From Scytalidium lignicola (Eukaryota > Ascomycota > Leotiomycetes), in NCBI GenBank assembly GCA_002812745.2, contig NCSJ02000095.1, forward strand, positions 1 to 64,000: a DNA stretch of 64,000 bases, in the 5' to 3' direction. The notes under the pieces were generated by a model, which ran no database searches, had not been told where the DNA came from, and saw only the letters and a list, made by a program, of their open reading frames with translations. The translations under genes and the position numbers were made by a program. Below, piece by piece: positions 1 to 11,529 of the stretch; the first letter of the stretch is position 1; each line of letters opens with the position of its first letter.

Positions 1-1419
1 GCGCGGACAATCCTGCCCACCCCCTGAATGACGCTCCCGTCACCATCAATCCTTTTTTCCTTCTTTCGTGGTGCCAATGCCCAAGATCCAATGCCCTGGC
101 CCTCTTCACCACATCTTGTGACAGGACTCTCTCTCTCTCTCTCCCTCTCTCCTAGGGCGAATGTCGAGATGATGCAGAACATGAGCCCACCTTCGGGCAA
201 TAACATACGAGAATGTGAGTCGGTGAGTCTGTAGAGTCCGTGAGTGTTTCCCGTGGAAGAGGAAGAAAACGCCGGACAGCAATTACGAGAGTCCATCTAT
301 CTATCTTCTTCGTACCTGCGTTCCCCCCTGCGTCTCGCTGGGGCAGAAGCGTTTCCAAACCCGTCGCCGTGGGTCGACACAAACACAAACGGGCGTGGCC
401 TGAGGTCCCAGGCAAGGGGGAGCAGAGGGGATGTGCCACAGCTAGCCAAGGCCCACCTGCCTTGGTCCAGCCTTTTAGATAGACCTCGCATCCCCCCTCT
501 ACCTACCTACTACTACTTCGCAGCGGCTCTTTTTCTCTTGGTCGATCATCATCATCATCATCGGCTTCATCTGCTTTCTTCTTGTCCTTGGTGCTTGGTG
601 CTTGTCGTGTACATACGCAAATCCTTTCTCTTCTCTTCGCGTCCCTCTCTTGCATTTCCATTTCCGATTTGCTTGCTTGCCTGTCTGCTTGCCCTGTTCC
701 ATCCACTGTGCTACTATATAGATCCGATCCAACACAACTCTAGAAGAGCGTGATTGCTCATTCAGAAACCCAACCCAACGGTTTTTCGCCGTATTGAACT
801 CTCCTGCAGTGCAGAACCATCCGACCACTGAGCTTCCCCAGGGAAGTGCTAAAAAAAAAACACAAAAGAGTCACAGAACTTTTGATCACCAATTTTATTT
901 TATTTATTCACTTCGTCAACGAGATCCTGCCCCGATTTGCCTAGTGCAGTCCTGGCACTCCTCAACACCCAAAGGCAACATATTACCAGCTAGATTTTTT
1001 TCGGCCNAAAAGTCCTGGAGACCGAGTACCCGCTTTTTGTTGATTTGATTTGATTTGCATTGATTCAATTCCTTCCAGCATTGTGCTGTGCAGCTATCAC
1101 AAAGAACGAAACGCCATGTCCTTCCACAAGCAGAACTTATGAGGATGCTCTTTGTCGCTATTGCACCCACAACCCCATTGTTCCAGTCAGAGAACAATAC
1201 CACTCAATAGGGCATAAAGACCCTCTCTTCCAGTCCAACCTTGAAGGTTCGTTATCTAGATCTTGCCCAAATCATCTCTCACATCAGCAAGCCTCTTATT
1301 CTATGATAGGTTCTTGAAGATCTCTTTGTTAATACCAACACCACATTCGAATTACGCCCTGATACCTGCTACGTACTAGGTACGATTAAAAAGCAAACTT
1401 TATTTGTAAAACTTCAAAA
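1..1419. other. Upstream region of the first ferric reductase gene
   Basis: No coding region is supported. The stretch is pyrimidine-rich on the plus strand, with a CT microsatellite near 126-152 and an ATC run near 545-560, as in many fungal promoters and 5' leaders. Several open frames of 60-170 codons overlap each other on both strands, are low in complexity (Pro/Ser/Leu-rich) and resemble no family I know. A single N sits at 1007 before an A run. It probably holds the promoter and leader of the gene starting at 1420; I cannot place a transcription start. Confidence 0.5.
126..152. repeat. CT-dinucleotide microsatellite
   Basis: Nearly pure CT repeat on the plus strand, interrupted by two CCT steps. 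It lies about 1.27 kb upstream of the ferric reductase start. Confidence 0.8.
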
Positions 1420-3315
1420 ATGCGTTTTCACGGTCATCAAGATGGCCTACTTCACTTCCACCAAATCAGAGAGGCTGCCACCAGCAGCATCATCAGCCAT
1501 GCCTCTCCTACTCCAACCCCAACCCCAACCCAAAACGAACCCAACCCAACCATCGCGCCCTACTCGACCGCCTTGAACGGTGTCTCCCAGGACATCGACA
1601 ACGAGATTAGAGATATCTTATTCTGGAGCGTAGGAGTGCTGGCACTCCTGATCCTCCTCGTACGACTGGTCGAGATGTTCCAGGCGCATCTACGCCATCT
1701 CTTTGCCATGAGCGCCACCAAAGAGCAACAAATGTTCTGGGCCCAAAATCACTCAACTTGGTGGCCGAGATTCAAGAAGACGCTCCTCTATGCACCGCTC
1801 CTCAACAAGCGTCACAACCGGGAATTCAAACTCTCGTCAGCCATGAACATGGGCACCTTGCCTTCCAGATTCCATTCCATTCTGATCTTCCTCTACCTAT
1901 GTTCGAACGTGACCTACATGTTGATCTTAGGTTATGACAGAGAGGACAAGTACTCGATTGTTGCCGAGCTGAGAGGAAGAACCGGAATCCTCGCTGTCGT
2001 TAATATGGTCCCCCTGATCATCCTGGCCGGCCGCAATAACCCATTAATCCCTCTCCTGAAGATCAGCTTCGACACCTACAACCTCTTCCACCGCTGGATC
2101 GGACGAACCGTCGTTCTGGAATCCGTGATTCATACCATCTGCTGGGCCTACGTCCGGCATGAAGCATACGGCTGGTCCGGTGTGTGGGCGGCCATTGGAG
2201 ACGACCCCTTCATCGGTTACGGCACGGTAGGCACCATTGCCATGATCTTGATCGTCCTCGGTTCTCTTTCTCCCGTGCGTCATGCCTTCTACGAGACTTT
2301 TCTTAATTGTCATATCCTGTTTGCGATTGCTGCAGTCGTCGGAGTTTGGGTTCACTGCGATGTAGCCCACATCTGGTGGGTCTCGTATGTCAAGGTCTTC
2401 GCGGCGTTCTGGATTGCTGACCGTGTTGCTCGCATGTGGAGGATTATCTACTACAATTACTCTCGCAAAGGATGGACTGACGCGACCATTGAAACCATGG
2501 CAGGAGGTGCTTGCCGCGTCACGCTGCATCTTCCACGGCATGTGCATGTGAAGCCGGGCTCTCACGCCTACCTCCGATTCGCGAAGATCAATATTTGGGA
2601 ATCTCACCCCTTTTCCATCGCCTGGGTTGAGCATGAACCCAAGAATACTGCCCTCCCCATCGCTGAGAAGGCCGACTCGACCTTTACATCCGCGGGCCTC
2701 GACCCCTCGCAACTAAAATCATCGGTCTCCTTCGTCATCCACGCTCAAACGGGTGTCACTCGCCGGCTTCTGAACCTTGCCACCTCTTCGCCCTCCCAAC
2801 GTGTCTCGGTTAAAGCCTGCTTCGAAGGACCTTATGGCGGCCACCATTCCCTAGCGTCCTACGGACATTGTGTCCTCTTTGCCGGTAGCTCTGGTATCAC
2901 ACATCAGATGCCCTACATCCACGATCTATTACATGGTTTTCACGATGGGACATGTGCCACACGGCGAATAACCTTAATCTGGATCATTCGGGACACAGAG
3001 CACTTGGAGTGGATCCGTCCCTGGATCGATGTGCTCCTGCGCATGCCACGACGACGAGAGATGCTCACGATCAAGATTTTTGTGACACGGCCTAAGCACG
3101 TGGATGAGATCCGTAGCGCTAGTCAGACGGTATATATGTACCCCGGCCGACCAAACGTTCCGCTGCTTCTAGAGCAGGAGGTCAAAGACCAAGTCGGAGC
3201 CATGTGCGTCACGGTCTGTGGACCCGGTGGACTAGCCGATAACGTACGACAAGCGGTACGAATGGTTCAGGATCGAGGAGCAGTAGATTTTATCGAGGAA
3301 AGCTTTACATGGTAG
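1420..3315 (+). CDS. Ferric reductase-like transmembrane oxidoreductase (FRE/NOX superfamily)
   Basis: Single-exon, 631-residue protein of the fungal ferric/cupric reductase family, which moves electrons from NADPH through FAD and two haems across the plasma membrane to reduce metal ions outside the cell. The N-terminus has a Thr-Pro repeat (residues about 30-37), then a first membrane segment near 65-80 and a multi-span core. Two bis-histidine haem pairs with the classic 14-residue spacing are visible: His224/His238 and His298/His312. The FAD-binding motif HPFS begins at His396, and the NADPH-loop motif GSSGIT lies at 489-494. The protein ends in ESFTW; an aromatic tail of this kind is common in fungal members from memory. 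Length fits the family (about 600-700). No clear cleavable signal peptide is seen, and the substrate (Fe, Cu or other) cannot be told from sequence. A second, more distant member of the family lies at 53.1-55.8 kb. Confidence 0.9.
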   Translation: MRFHGHQDGLLHFHQIREAATSSIISHASPTPTPTPTQNEPNPTIAPYSTALNGVSQDIDNEIRDILFWSVGVLALLILLVRLVEMFQAHLRHLFAMSATKEQQMFWAQNHSTWWPRFKKTLLYAPLLNKRHNREFKLSSAMNMGTLPSRFHSILIFLYLCSNVTYMLILGYDREDKYSIVAELRGRTGILAVVNMVPLIILAGRNNPLIPLLKISFDTYNLFHRWIGRTVVLESVIHTICWAYVRHEAYGWSGVWAAIGDDPFIGYGTVGTIAMILIVLGSLSPVRHAFYETFLNCHILFAIAAVVGVWVHCDVAHIWWVSYVKVFAAFWIADRVARMWRIIYYNYSRKGWTDATIETMAGGACRVTLHLPRHVHVKPGSHAYLRFAKINIWESHPFSIAWVEHEPKNTALPIAEKADSTFTSAGLDPSQLKSSVSFVIHAQTGVTRRLLNLATSSPSQRVSVKACFEGPYGGHHSLASYGHCVLFAGSSGITHQMPYIHDLLHGFHDGTCATRRITLIWIIRDTEHLEWIRPWIDVLLRMPRRREMLTIKIFVTRPKHVDEIRSASQTVYMYPGRPNVPLLLEQEVKDQVGAMCVTVCGPGGLADNVRQAVRMVQDRGAVDFIEESFTW

Positions 3316-5719
3316 TAAATTCTGCTACTCCTTAAATGAAAGACAATCTTTTTCATGAAGTGGTAGTGAGCTGTGATTGTACTAGTTGGACGCCACTCAG
3401 ATTCTTTAAGTTCTTTTCTCTTTTATTACGCCTTTTGCATTGGGTTGGCGAGATGATGACTGGGGGTTCTCTTAAAAAACATTCTTCTTCTGGGGAGTAA
3501 TATATATAGACTATGGGGTGTCCCTTTTTACAACGTGTGGGTTGAGGCTAAGAGTTATGGGTTGAACATGTGTGTAGGTGTGCACGGCTCAGTTCACCTT
3601 ATTTCAGGCCTGCCCGAACACTTTTATATTTCTATTTAATTGTATGTAGTGTACTGTACTATCTGTATTTAGAGCGNTTTTTTTTGTTGCATAGAGGAAT
3701 GATGATTTGATAATAAATATCCCTGAGTAGGTGAAAGCATGGTCTAAATCTTCTAGGCATTCCACCATGTCACAACATTTTATAATAGTCCTATCGTAGC
3801 TAGCCAAAACTTAACTGTTACAAGCTGCTAAGATCTTACAAAGGTTATTTTAGGAAGAGAGCTGCGACCGGCTCGGACCGTACCGGAGTTTTTTTGGTTC
3901 GACCTGAGCGTGCGCGCTGTGGTTCGCGTGTCCCGAGCCTTTCTTTACATTCTGTAAGCTCTAATTTCTTACCGCACTATCTTAGACTCTAACCTTCCAA
4001 TAGAATGCGCTACATAGCTCGAACTTCAGTGAGCAACCGAAGATGAGGCGGCTCAAGCCGCCCTCCGTCGTCTCTCTTGCTCAGGTTTGGAAGATGCGGA
4101 AATATGTGATATCTCATGAGGAGTATGATGAAGCAATGTCTTATAATTTCTATACACTCATAAATCTATGATCGCTTCGTCCACACTGCTTTATGAGTGT
4201 TCTGTTGTTTTGGTAACAGATAAACCTAGGTAAGATTAGAGCGTAACAAGGGCATTCGTCTTGGTAAGACTGTGCTAGATTTAATAATCTCATATTAGTT
4301 CTATTTAACTCATAGTAGTTTGTAACTCTATCATCTATGATCTGGCTCGGAATTCGAACATACCATGGCAAATATAGCAGCTCATTTGCTAAAACAACAG
4401 TTCTAGCGAGATAATATGCTCGGCGAAACCTTTTCATTACGATCATTTGTTTGCTCGGGTTTAGGAGAACGCAATCTGTCTCGTTGAAAAGTTTGAAGGC
4501 TATATTTTACTACTAATCTAAACCTGTTACCGAGATTGTCTGTATATTGTTGATACTGGGAACTTTATATTTTTTCTTTTCAGCTAGGAGCGCCCCTACT
4601 CTGGGTTTGAACTTTGTACTATGTGACGGGGCAAGGTACTGGTCAAAAGTCAAAGTTGCAATTTAGGACTTGAACCATTTTGTATCCTAGTTTTCTTATG
4701 ATTAAATTCAAACTAAAGTTGTTGATGGTCCGTTTTGGTAATGCACTAGATGGTTACTTACTAGTGTGTCTTTGATGTGCTAGTTTGGAAATACGAGCAA
4801 TTATTACTATGTGCAGTTGAGGTTATTTATGCATTCAATGAGCTTGCCCTGCCTAAAACAGAACATGTATTTAGAGACCACATATAAGGGGGAAACTGGG
4901 TTTTATTCATCTTCCACTGCCTAATTCTCCTACACTCTCCTAATAGCCTACTTCTTCATGAATACCACATCACTTGATGCGGCCCGTTACATGAAGACCT
5001 GGCTTGACATTCGTTTCCGTAAACAACATCGCTTTATCTTTATCATCCGCTGCGTTGATTTCATTCCATCGAATCAGCGTTATGTCCTCCTCTCGCCATG
5101 ACCAGCCACGAACCAACAATGGATATCGACACATGATAATTTTCATAACATGTATACATCCATGGCCAGTTAATACATGATTTCTCTTTCAAACGTACAA
5201 GATTCGTCCCCTGTGGCGTGATCCTTCGTGATTCCCATTTCTTTATCCCTTCTAGAGAATCCGTATCCCTTCTTCCGATTGATAAAAAAATAAAAATAAA
5301 AGTGGAAAATGAAAAGAAATGGGGCGCGGCGCGTTTAGGGGTATCGGCGCGAGTCAGGGGTGGGGGATTTTATACAGGGTGTAGTAAAGTGCTGGTGCTG
5401 TGTCGTATAGTGGTGTCAAATGTAACCTATTGGTGTTTATTCTCCGGTATCAGGATGTCCGAAAATTGGAGATGCTAGGTTGAACTAATGTTGGGGGTGA
5501 CGACTGTGCTGAAGGGGGTGGAACTAAGCATAAACGCCGATCGAGGACAAACCCCTCTGAATGACCGGTCTGTGCAACTAGAAAAAGAAACATTAAAATC
5601 ACAACTAATTCCCATCGCGGTGCTCTATGTGTAATGTATGCCAACTGTGCGCCATCTGAAAAGAGACATTAGGGCTTGTATCTTGGACGCATAGTATCGT
5701 TTGTGATTAATGAGGTAAA
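3316..5719. other. AT-rich gene-free tract between two convergent genes
   Basis: No gene is supported. The ferric reductase (plus) and importin beta (minus) converge on this region, so its ends hold their 3' untranslated parts. The middle, roughly 3.6-4.9 kb, is strongly AT-rich with no frame of more than about 100 codons, and is broken by a short GC-rich island at about 3860-3945 whose edges carry an imperfect inverted repeat (GGCTCGG near 3869, CCGAGCC near 3934). It looks like decayed repeat DNA, but I recognise no transposon domain. An N sits at 3677 before a T run. Confidence 0.45.
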
Positions 5720-8705
5720 TCATGTTTGTTGAACTCCCTGGGTGCCACCAATCTGGCGTTTGAGCTGCTCACGAGCCCACCGAGCAGTGTCAACCGTTCG
5801 TGTGGTGTATTCACGGTTAGACTTAGTTTCTTTAATCATGGCCATGAGCCAGTCAGCCCGATAGTAAACCGCAAGTTCGCCATTAGGGAAAGCATCAGCG
5901 AGATCACTATATATATTAGCAAAGATACAAATAAAGGATATGATGTGATATATTTACCCAATGACTCCCATAGCGGATCGCATTAGAGGCTCACTTCTGT
6001 TTTGATCAATTGAGATGGCATTGAGGAGTTGGAAGACTGAGTCGACATAAGGTTGAAGAAGTGCAGCTGTTAGAATTGTTAGAATATAGTTCTGGATCCA
6101 AAACGAGAGTCTTAAATCTTACCCTTGTCACCAACCTTCATGGCACCGATGATACCACCCCAAGCATCCATGATACCCTCACGGAGAGAGATAACATAGT
6201 CGAACATTTCATATGATCCATCTGCGCTGGCCTGGACACCTGAAGCCTGTTGTAGAACTTGGGCAACGACAGAGAGATACGTCTCGAAATGTCCACCAAT
6301 AGCGCCAGCAATATCGCCGAAGCATTGGAGAATCGCAGGCTTGAACTGATTCGAGAGTGTTGTACTCTGCTAATGATGTAAGTATTAATATAATTGAGTA
6401 CAGCATGGTGACAATAAGGGGGAGGAAATATAGAACTGACCCTAAGATTGTTCAATAAATAGTTCATAAATGTATCGCAATATGGCTGACTTAGAGGACC
6501 CAGTGAGCGAGTTATGTCGCTGACAAGGCCAATTGCCATTGCGCACAGACTTGGTTCTTCCTGGTTGCCGAGAGCATTATAAAGGAAAGGTGAGAATGGT
6601 TCCATATACTTGGCGAAGTCCTCTTCCAAAGCGTTGGCTAGACCACTGACAGTTGCAAAGATACCTTCAGGTACACTTGACTTGGGACCACAGGTGCTGA
6701 GAATCTGTAACAAGATGTGCATAATACGATCTGCCTGAGGAGCAACTTCTTTCTCAAGACGCTGAATGATTGCCAACAAAACAGTACTCAAGCTAGTCTG
6801 CATTTCCTCCAAGGTAATCTTGTCCTCTACACTGACAACCTGTGCTTGCAGTGGCTGGGTGCTCTCAAAGCGCTTGAGAATGACATCGGAGAGAGATGCA
6901 ACAGCTGCAAGGCTATCGTTGGCAGCATTTTGCACAAACGTGTTCAACACCTCATATGCTGCAGTTCGCAGTTGGTTGTCTGCATCAGGTCTCTCGGTGA
7001 CTTGGAGGAGTCGGCTAATGCTCTCATTGAAATGAGGAGTAAGGGGGTTCTCCTGGCAGCCTATCTCACCGGAGAAGCGCTCTGCTAGGTTCATCAAGGC
7101 CCAGCAGCAAGATGCTGCCATCTTGGGGCTGCTGATCAGGCCAGCGAAGAGGGAGGCAATCAATTGAGGAAGGTGTACATTTGGATCAATAGCATCTGAG
7201 CATGCCTCCGTTATGCGTCCGAGGGCATAGGCAGCAGAATCTTTCACATGAATAACTTTGTCACCCATCATGTCAATGAGAACAGGAAGCGCTTGCTTGA
7301 CAATTGGCTCCAGTGTCTTCTCATCTGGACCTTCCATGATTGCACCAAATGCAGACACGGCAGCATCTCTGTTATGCCAGTCATCAGAACGAAGATTAGC
7401 CTCCACAAAAGTCAGCACAGGTTGCATGACAGCTCCACCAACAGCCTGAGCATAGAGTTGTAGACATTGATAGGCTGCTCTGGAGATGTTATATTCCTCA
7501 TCACCCGCATCCTCATCTTGCTTTGTAAGAAGATGTAGGAGAACGGGAACAACCTCACTAGTTGCAACACGAGAGAAATTATAGAATGGTCTCGTTTGAT
7601 CATCTCTCTCCACCTATTTTTAGCTTTATTAGTAAAACTCCGCAAATAAAGTCCTTTACCGACGTACCTGTGCATTATCATCCTCGATCGCAATTTCCTC
7701 TTCACAAACAGTACTCCAAAATTCAACAGCTAGCTTTGCGACATCCTCTTCGTCACTCTTCATGCCCATGATAGTAAGGCCAAAAAGTGCCTTCTCCATA
7801 TAGAATCGCATTAGGTCGTAGTAAAGAGACATGATCCTGTTAAGGCACCCAAAAGCACCCTGTTGTATCCGCGAATCTGGGGCTTGTGTAGCCTCGCAAA
7901 TGACTTGCATGATATAATTCCGCTCGCCCTCATTTTTGAAGTTGCTATCAACAAATTCTAAGGAGTCCCCAAGGGCGTATATCGCAGCCAGACGGACTTC
8001 GTTATTTGCCTCTTCTTTCCGAGCACCTTGGACAACGGCGGTCAAGATCGCATTAGAGTGCTGAACAAGGCTGTTTCGGAGTTCTGGTTCTTGACTTTCG
8101 CAGATGAAGCCGATAGTCGTCAGAGATGCTTGTTTCAGGTGGTCAGCACCCTCTCCAACGTTTCGCACCAAGGTAGCCATCAGCTCTGGCCATTGGTCGC
8201 GAGGCAGCTCAATAGCTGCTATCGACGACACAACTTGTGCTGCTGCTGCACCAGCTTGTGCGTTATTAGAAGCAAGAACTTGTAATGTGAGTTCCTTTAC
8301 ACGCTTCTTGGTATCTAGATCGGTCTGGAGCCATTTCTCCTGTAGCTCGCGTAACCTCTGGAATTCGCGCGCGGTGAAAGCATTTTTCAGCGCAATACCA
8401 GCCGCAGCTCGAATATGACCTTGTGCTTCCTCGTTGGCAAGCTCCTGAACTAATGTTGAAAGGTATCCAGCCTAGATTTCAAAGTTAGCCAAACGTCTGA
8501 GGGGAGCCCGGCTTCAGGGGTTATAGAGAACATACAAAGTTGGTCTCCGCTGCTTGGATGAGTTGCTGTTCAGCTGCCCCTCGGATATTGGCATCTATAA
8601 GGAGTCAGTGTCTGCACATTTCGGAGTAGTGCTGTTATGATGTAAGTTGCGAAATCGGACTTTACCTGCGGACAATGAATTTTCGAGAACTTGGTTGACA
8701 TCCAT
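5720..8705 (-). CDS. KAP95: Importin subunit beta-1 (karyopherin beta 95)
   Basis: Importin beta carries importin-alpha/cargo complexes through nuclear pores and releases them on RanGTP binding. I assemble seven exons: 8666-8705, 8536-8594, 7668-8471, 6441-7613, 6123-6366, 5958-6066 and 5720-5906, with consistent phases, giving 871 residues (yeast Kap95 is 861). The start MDVNQVLENSLSAD and the helical-repeat text throughout (for example LGDSLEFVDSNF, RDAAVSAFGAI, KDSAAYALGRI) match the HEAT-repeat superhelix of this family. The splice between NNLR and STTLSNQF and the C-terminal exon ending GVQQT agree with fungal orthologues as I remember them. All junctions are GT-AG. It is transcribed in the same direction as LEU4, with about 740 bp between them. 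Nothing suggests damage. Confidence 0.95.
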
Positions 8706-9443
8706 CTTCGCGAGCACACTTGAGGATGTTCTTCGTTCGCGAGTGTGGGGGAGTAGGTACAAATGAAAAGAGCTTGGGTTGTCTCTAGTATGGGGAAGGA
8801 CGTCTCGCTATCGGTGTGAGACGGTGATAGGTCGAGGGGAGAGTAAGAACAGGTTCAGGTTGGTGTTGTTAACCTTGCGGAAGCGAAGTCAATTATTGAC
8901 GTTCTTAGATCGGTCAAGGCTAGGATCAGGCTACCATAGGAGCGGACGCAGCTCCTTGAACTCCGAAAGTAAAAATAGAAGACTGCTTTTGAAGCTGTCA
9001 AAAGAACGTCGAGAAGATCACAGATTGCCAGGAAATATGGATGAAGAAGATGAATTGCATACAAAATCCAATTTCACATGGTTGCCCTCTGTTACGGTGA
9101 ACGCCTTGTTTGGTCCCACAAGGACGCCCGCCGGGAAGACGTTCGCTTAATCTACGAATAAGGGTCTTTAAACCCCGCCAGGACATTAAAACAGTCACGT
9201 GCTCAGACATGATTCTGTTTAATTTCTTTAGAATAACAAAGAAAAGATTGTGTTTTATTCACATAGATTTTCATACAAGCCATTGCCCTATATGGCTATG
9301 ATTAAATACCGGAAACCCAAACGGTCATGCAATTTTTAAGTTGATAACATGTGTTAAATGCGAAGCCTTTTGACCCCTGAATAAGAAATTATGCATGCCA
9401 GAAAAATGCCCTAACAACCTGATAATGCCCAAGGCCACACTAT
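8706..9443. other. Intergenic region between KAP95 promoter and LEU4 3' end
   Basis: Both flanking genes run on the minus strand, so this holds the KAP95 promoter and leader and the LEU4 3' untranslated region. A GTCACGTG site (Cbf1/bHLH-type E-box) lies at 9194-9201. Short frames on both strands are not supported by any similarity I can see. Confidence 0.5.
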
Positions 9444-11529
9444 TCACTGTCCATTTACCTTCGCCTCTAAAACACTGACTGCATCTGGTCCGCTGGGAGG
9501 TGCAGAAGTTGGCTTTGGTATCGCAAGCTCTCCATTGCCAATATTAAGGTCCTGGCTGATCGTACTGCTATGCTTACTGCCTTTCAAAATGAGAGGCGTA
9601 TTCGGTCTGCTGGTCAAGAACTAGATCCCTGTCAGCAATATTCTTTAGGAGTGATTTACCCTTACATTGGCTGCAGCGCTCAAAAGAGCTATCAAGGAAC
9701 TCTGAACTACGTCTTCATGAATACCAACACCCCAGACTTTCTTCGAAGATCCAACAGCTGTGCACTCAATATAGGTAGCAGCCTTGACGTCTCTCCCTCC
9801 ACCAATAGCATGTTCTTTATAATCAGCAACATCGAGCTCAATACCAACTTTCGATAATGCATTAGCTAAGCTAGAAATTGGACCATTACCAATCCCTGAG
9901 AGGTGATGCTCCTGTCCATCAACGGCTATAACACCATCGAATTTCCTCTTCAAGTTTTTAGTATCCTGGGTCTTGCCAGGAGCTGGAGGCGCAGGCGATG
10001 AGGACCTATCAGTGCTAATGGTATAATCAACTAGGTTAAAGCGAGGATTTTCTTTAAGAAAGTAAGTCTTCTCGAATAAGTCCGATATTTCAGATGAAAG
10101 GAGCTCTCGGCCAGCCTGATCTGCCTTGGCCTGTACAATACTGCTGAAAGCAACTTGTAAGCCGCGGGGAAGATCGAGTTGAAGGTTGCGCAGGATGATC
10201 CAAGCTGCACCACCCTTGCCACTCTGAGAGTTCACACGGATAATGGCTTCGTACGTACGACCAATATCTTGAGGGTCGAGAGGAAGATACGGCAGTTGCC
10301 AGCGTTGTTCAGCAGAGGCACCTGATTCTTCGCGCAGCTGGAATCCTTTCTTAATTGCGTCTTGGTGAGATCCGCTAAAGGCGCAGACAACTAAAGAACC
10401 ACCATATGGAGCTCGAGGATGGACTGGAATCTTGTTGCTTACTTCCACAACATCTATGACACGATTGAGATCGGAGAAATCAATATTTGGATGAATGCCT
10501 TGAGTATAGAGGTTCAAGGCGAGCGTAACAAGGTCGACATTCCCGGTTCTCTCTCCGTTTCCAAATAAGCATCCCTCAACTCGATCTGCGCCGGCCATTT
10601 GTGCTAACTCTGCAGCTGCAACGGCGCATCCTCTGTCATTATGTGGGTGGAGAGAAACACAGATCTTCTCTCTCTCGCTGATGTGGGTGCAGAAGTATTC
10701 GATTTGATCTGCGTAAATGTTGGGCGTCGCCATTTCAACCGTCGCTGGAAGATTGAAAATGATAGGGTTATCAACTGAAGGTCCCCATGCCTCCTTAACA
10801 GCCTCACAGATCCTAATGACGAACTCGGGACTGGTATCTGAGAATGTTTCCGGACTAAACTCAAACGCCCATTCGGTACCTGCATTTGCTGGGTCGTCCT
10901 TGGTGATTGATCTCGCATATTTAGTGCACTTGACAGCTAAGGCTAGAGATTCGTCTTCACTCATGCCAAAGACTATCCTTCGGAAGCATTCGCTAGTGGC
11001 TAGGTAGATGTGTAGAATTGCTTTCTTTGCGCCCTTGAGGGAATCGACAGTCCGTTTAATGAGCTCTTCTCGACAAGGCGAGAGAACTTGGAGCCAGACA
11101 TCCTCTGGAGTGGCACCGGGGGTCTCAACAAGTCTTCGAACGAACTGAAAATCCGTGGTCGATGCTGACGGAAAAGATACCTCGATCTCTTTGTATCCAA
11201 GTTCGACTAGCATTTTGAAATATTTCCATTTTTCCTCGCCATCCTGTATGACGCGTTATGTGTGAGAATTATTCCTGTGAGTATCGCAACTGTGTGCGAG
11301 ATGTTCACATACCATGGGATCCACCAAACTCTGATTGCCATCTCGTAAATCCGTGGAAAGCCATCTAGGCGGCTTTTCAATTGTCTTACTAGGCCATTGT
11401 CTGTTCTCGAGTTTTAGAGGAGGGAATGGTTTATATTTTGTTGAAGGATCCTTGAGCCTGTTTATAATCGTCAGCACATATCACCTTCCTATATAGGGGA
11501 AGAATAATGGCTGGAACGCACATTGGCAT
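9444..11529 (-). CDS. LEU4: 2-isopropylmalate synthase
   Basis: Catalyses the committed step of leucine synthesis: acetyl-CoA plus 2-ketoisovalerate gives 2-isopropylmalate. Four exons are assembled: 11522-11529 (only eight coding bases), 11313-11457, 9666-11243 and 9444-9620, giving 635 residues (yeast Leu4 is 619). The first exon encodes MPM with the third codon split, giving the expected start [14 protein letters not shown]. The metal and catalytic motif RDGNQ is at residues 41-45, and the HPHNDRG metal-binding motif near residue 280 is intact. The C-terminal third, from about residue 430, is the LeuA regulatory domain that binds leucine for feedback control; the segment [18 protein letters not shown] is typical. 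All junctions are GT-AG. The C-terminus runs through a low-complexity Ser/Pro segment after LILKGS. In fungi the enzyme is mitochondrial and/or cytosolic; no clear targeting peptide is visible here. Confidence 0.95.

Noticed and set aside
244..753. 169-codon open frame near the left end
   Set aside because: Overlaps other frames on both strands, is low in complexity, and resembles no protein family; more likely leader/promoter sequence.
2044..2712. 222-codon open frame on the minus strand
   Set aside because: Antisense shadow of the first ferric reductase; no domain.
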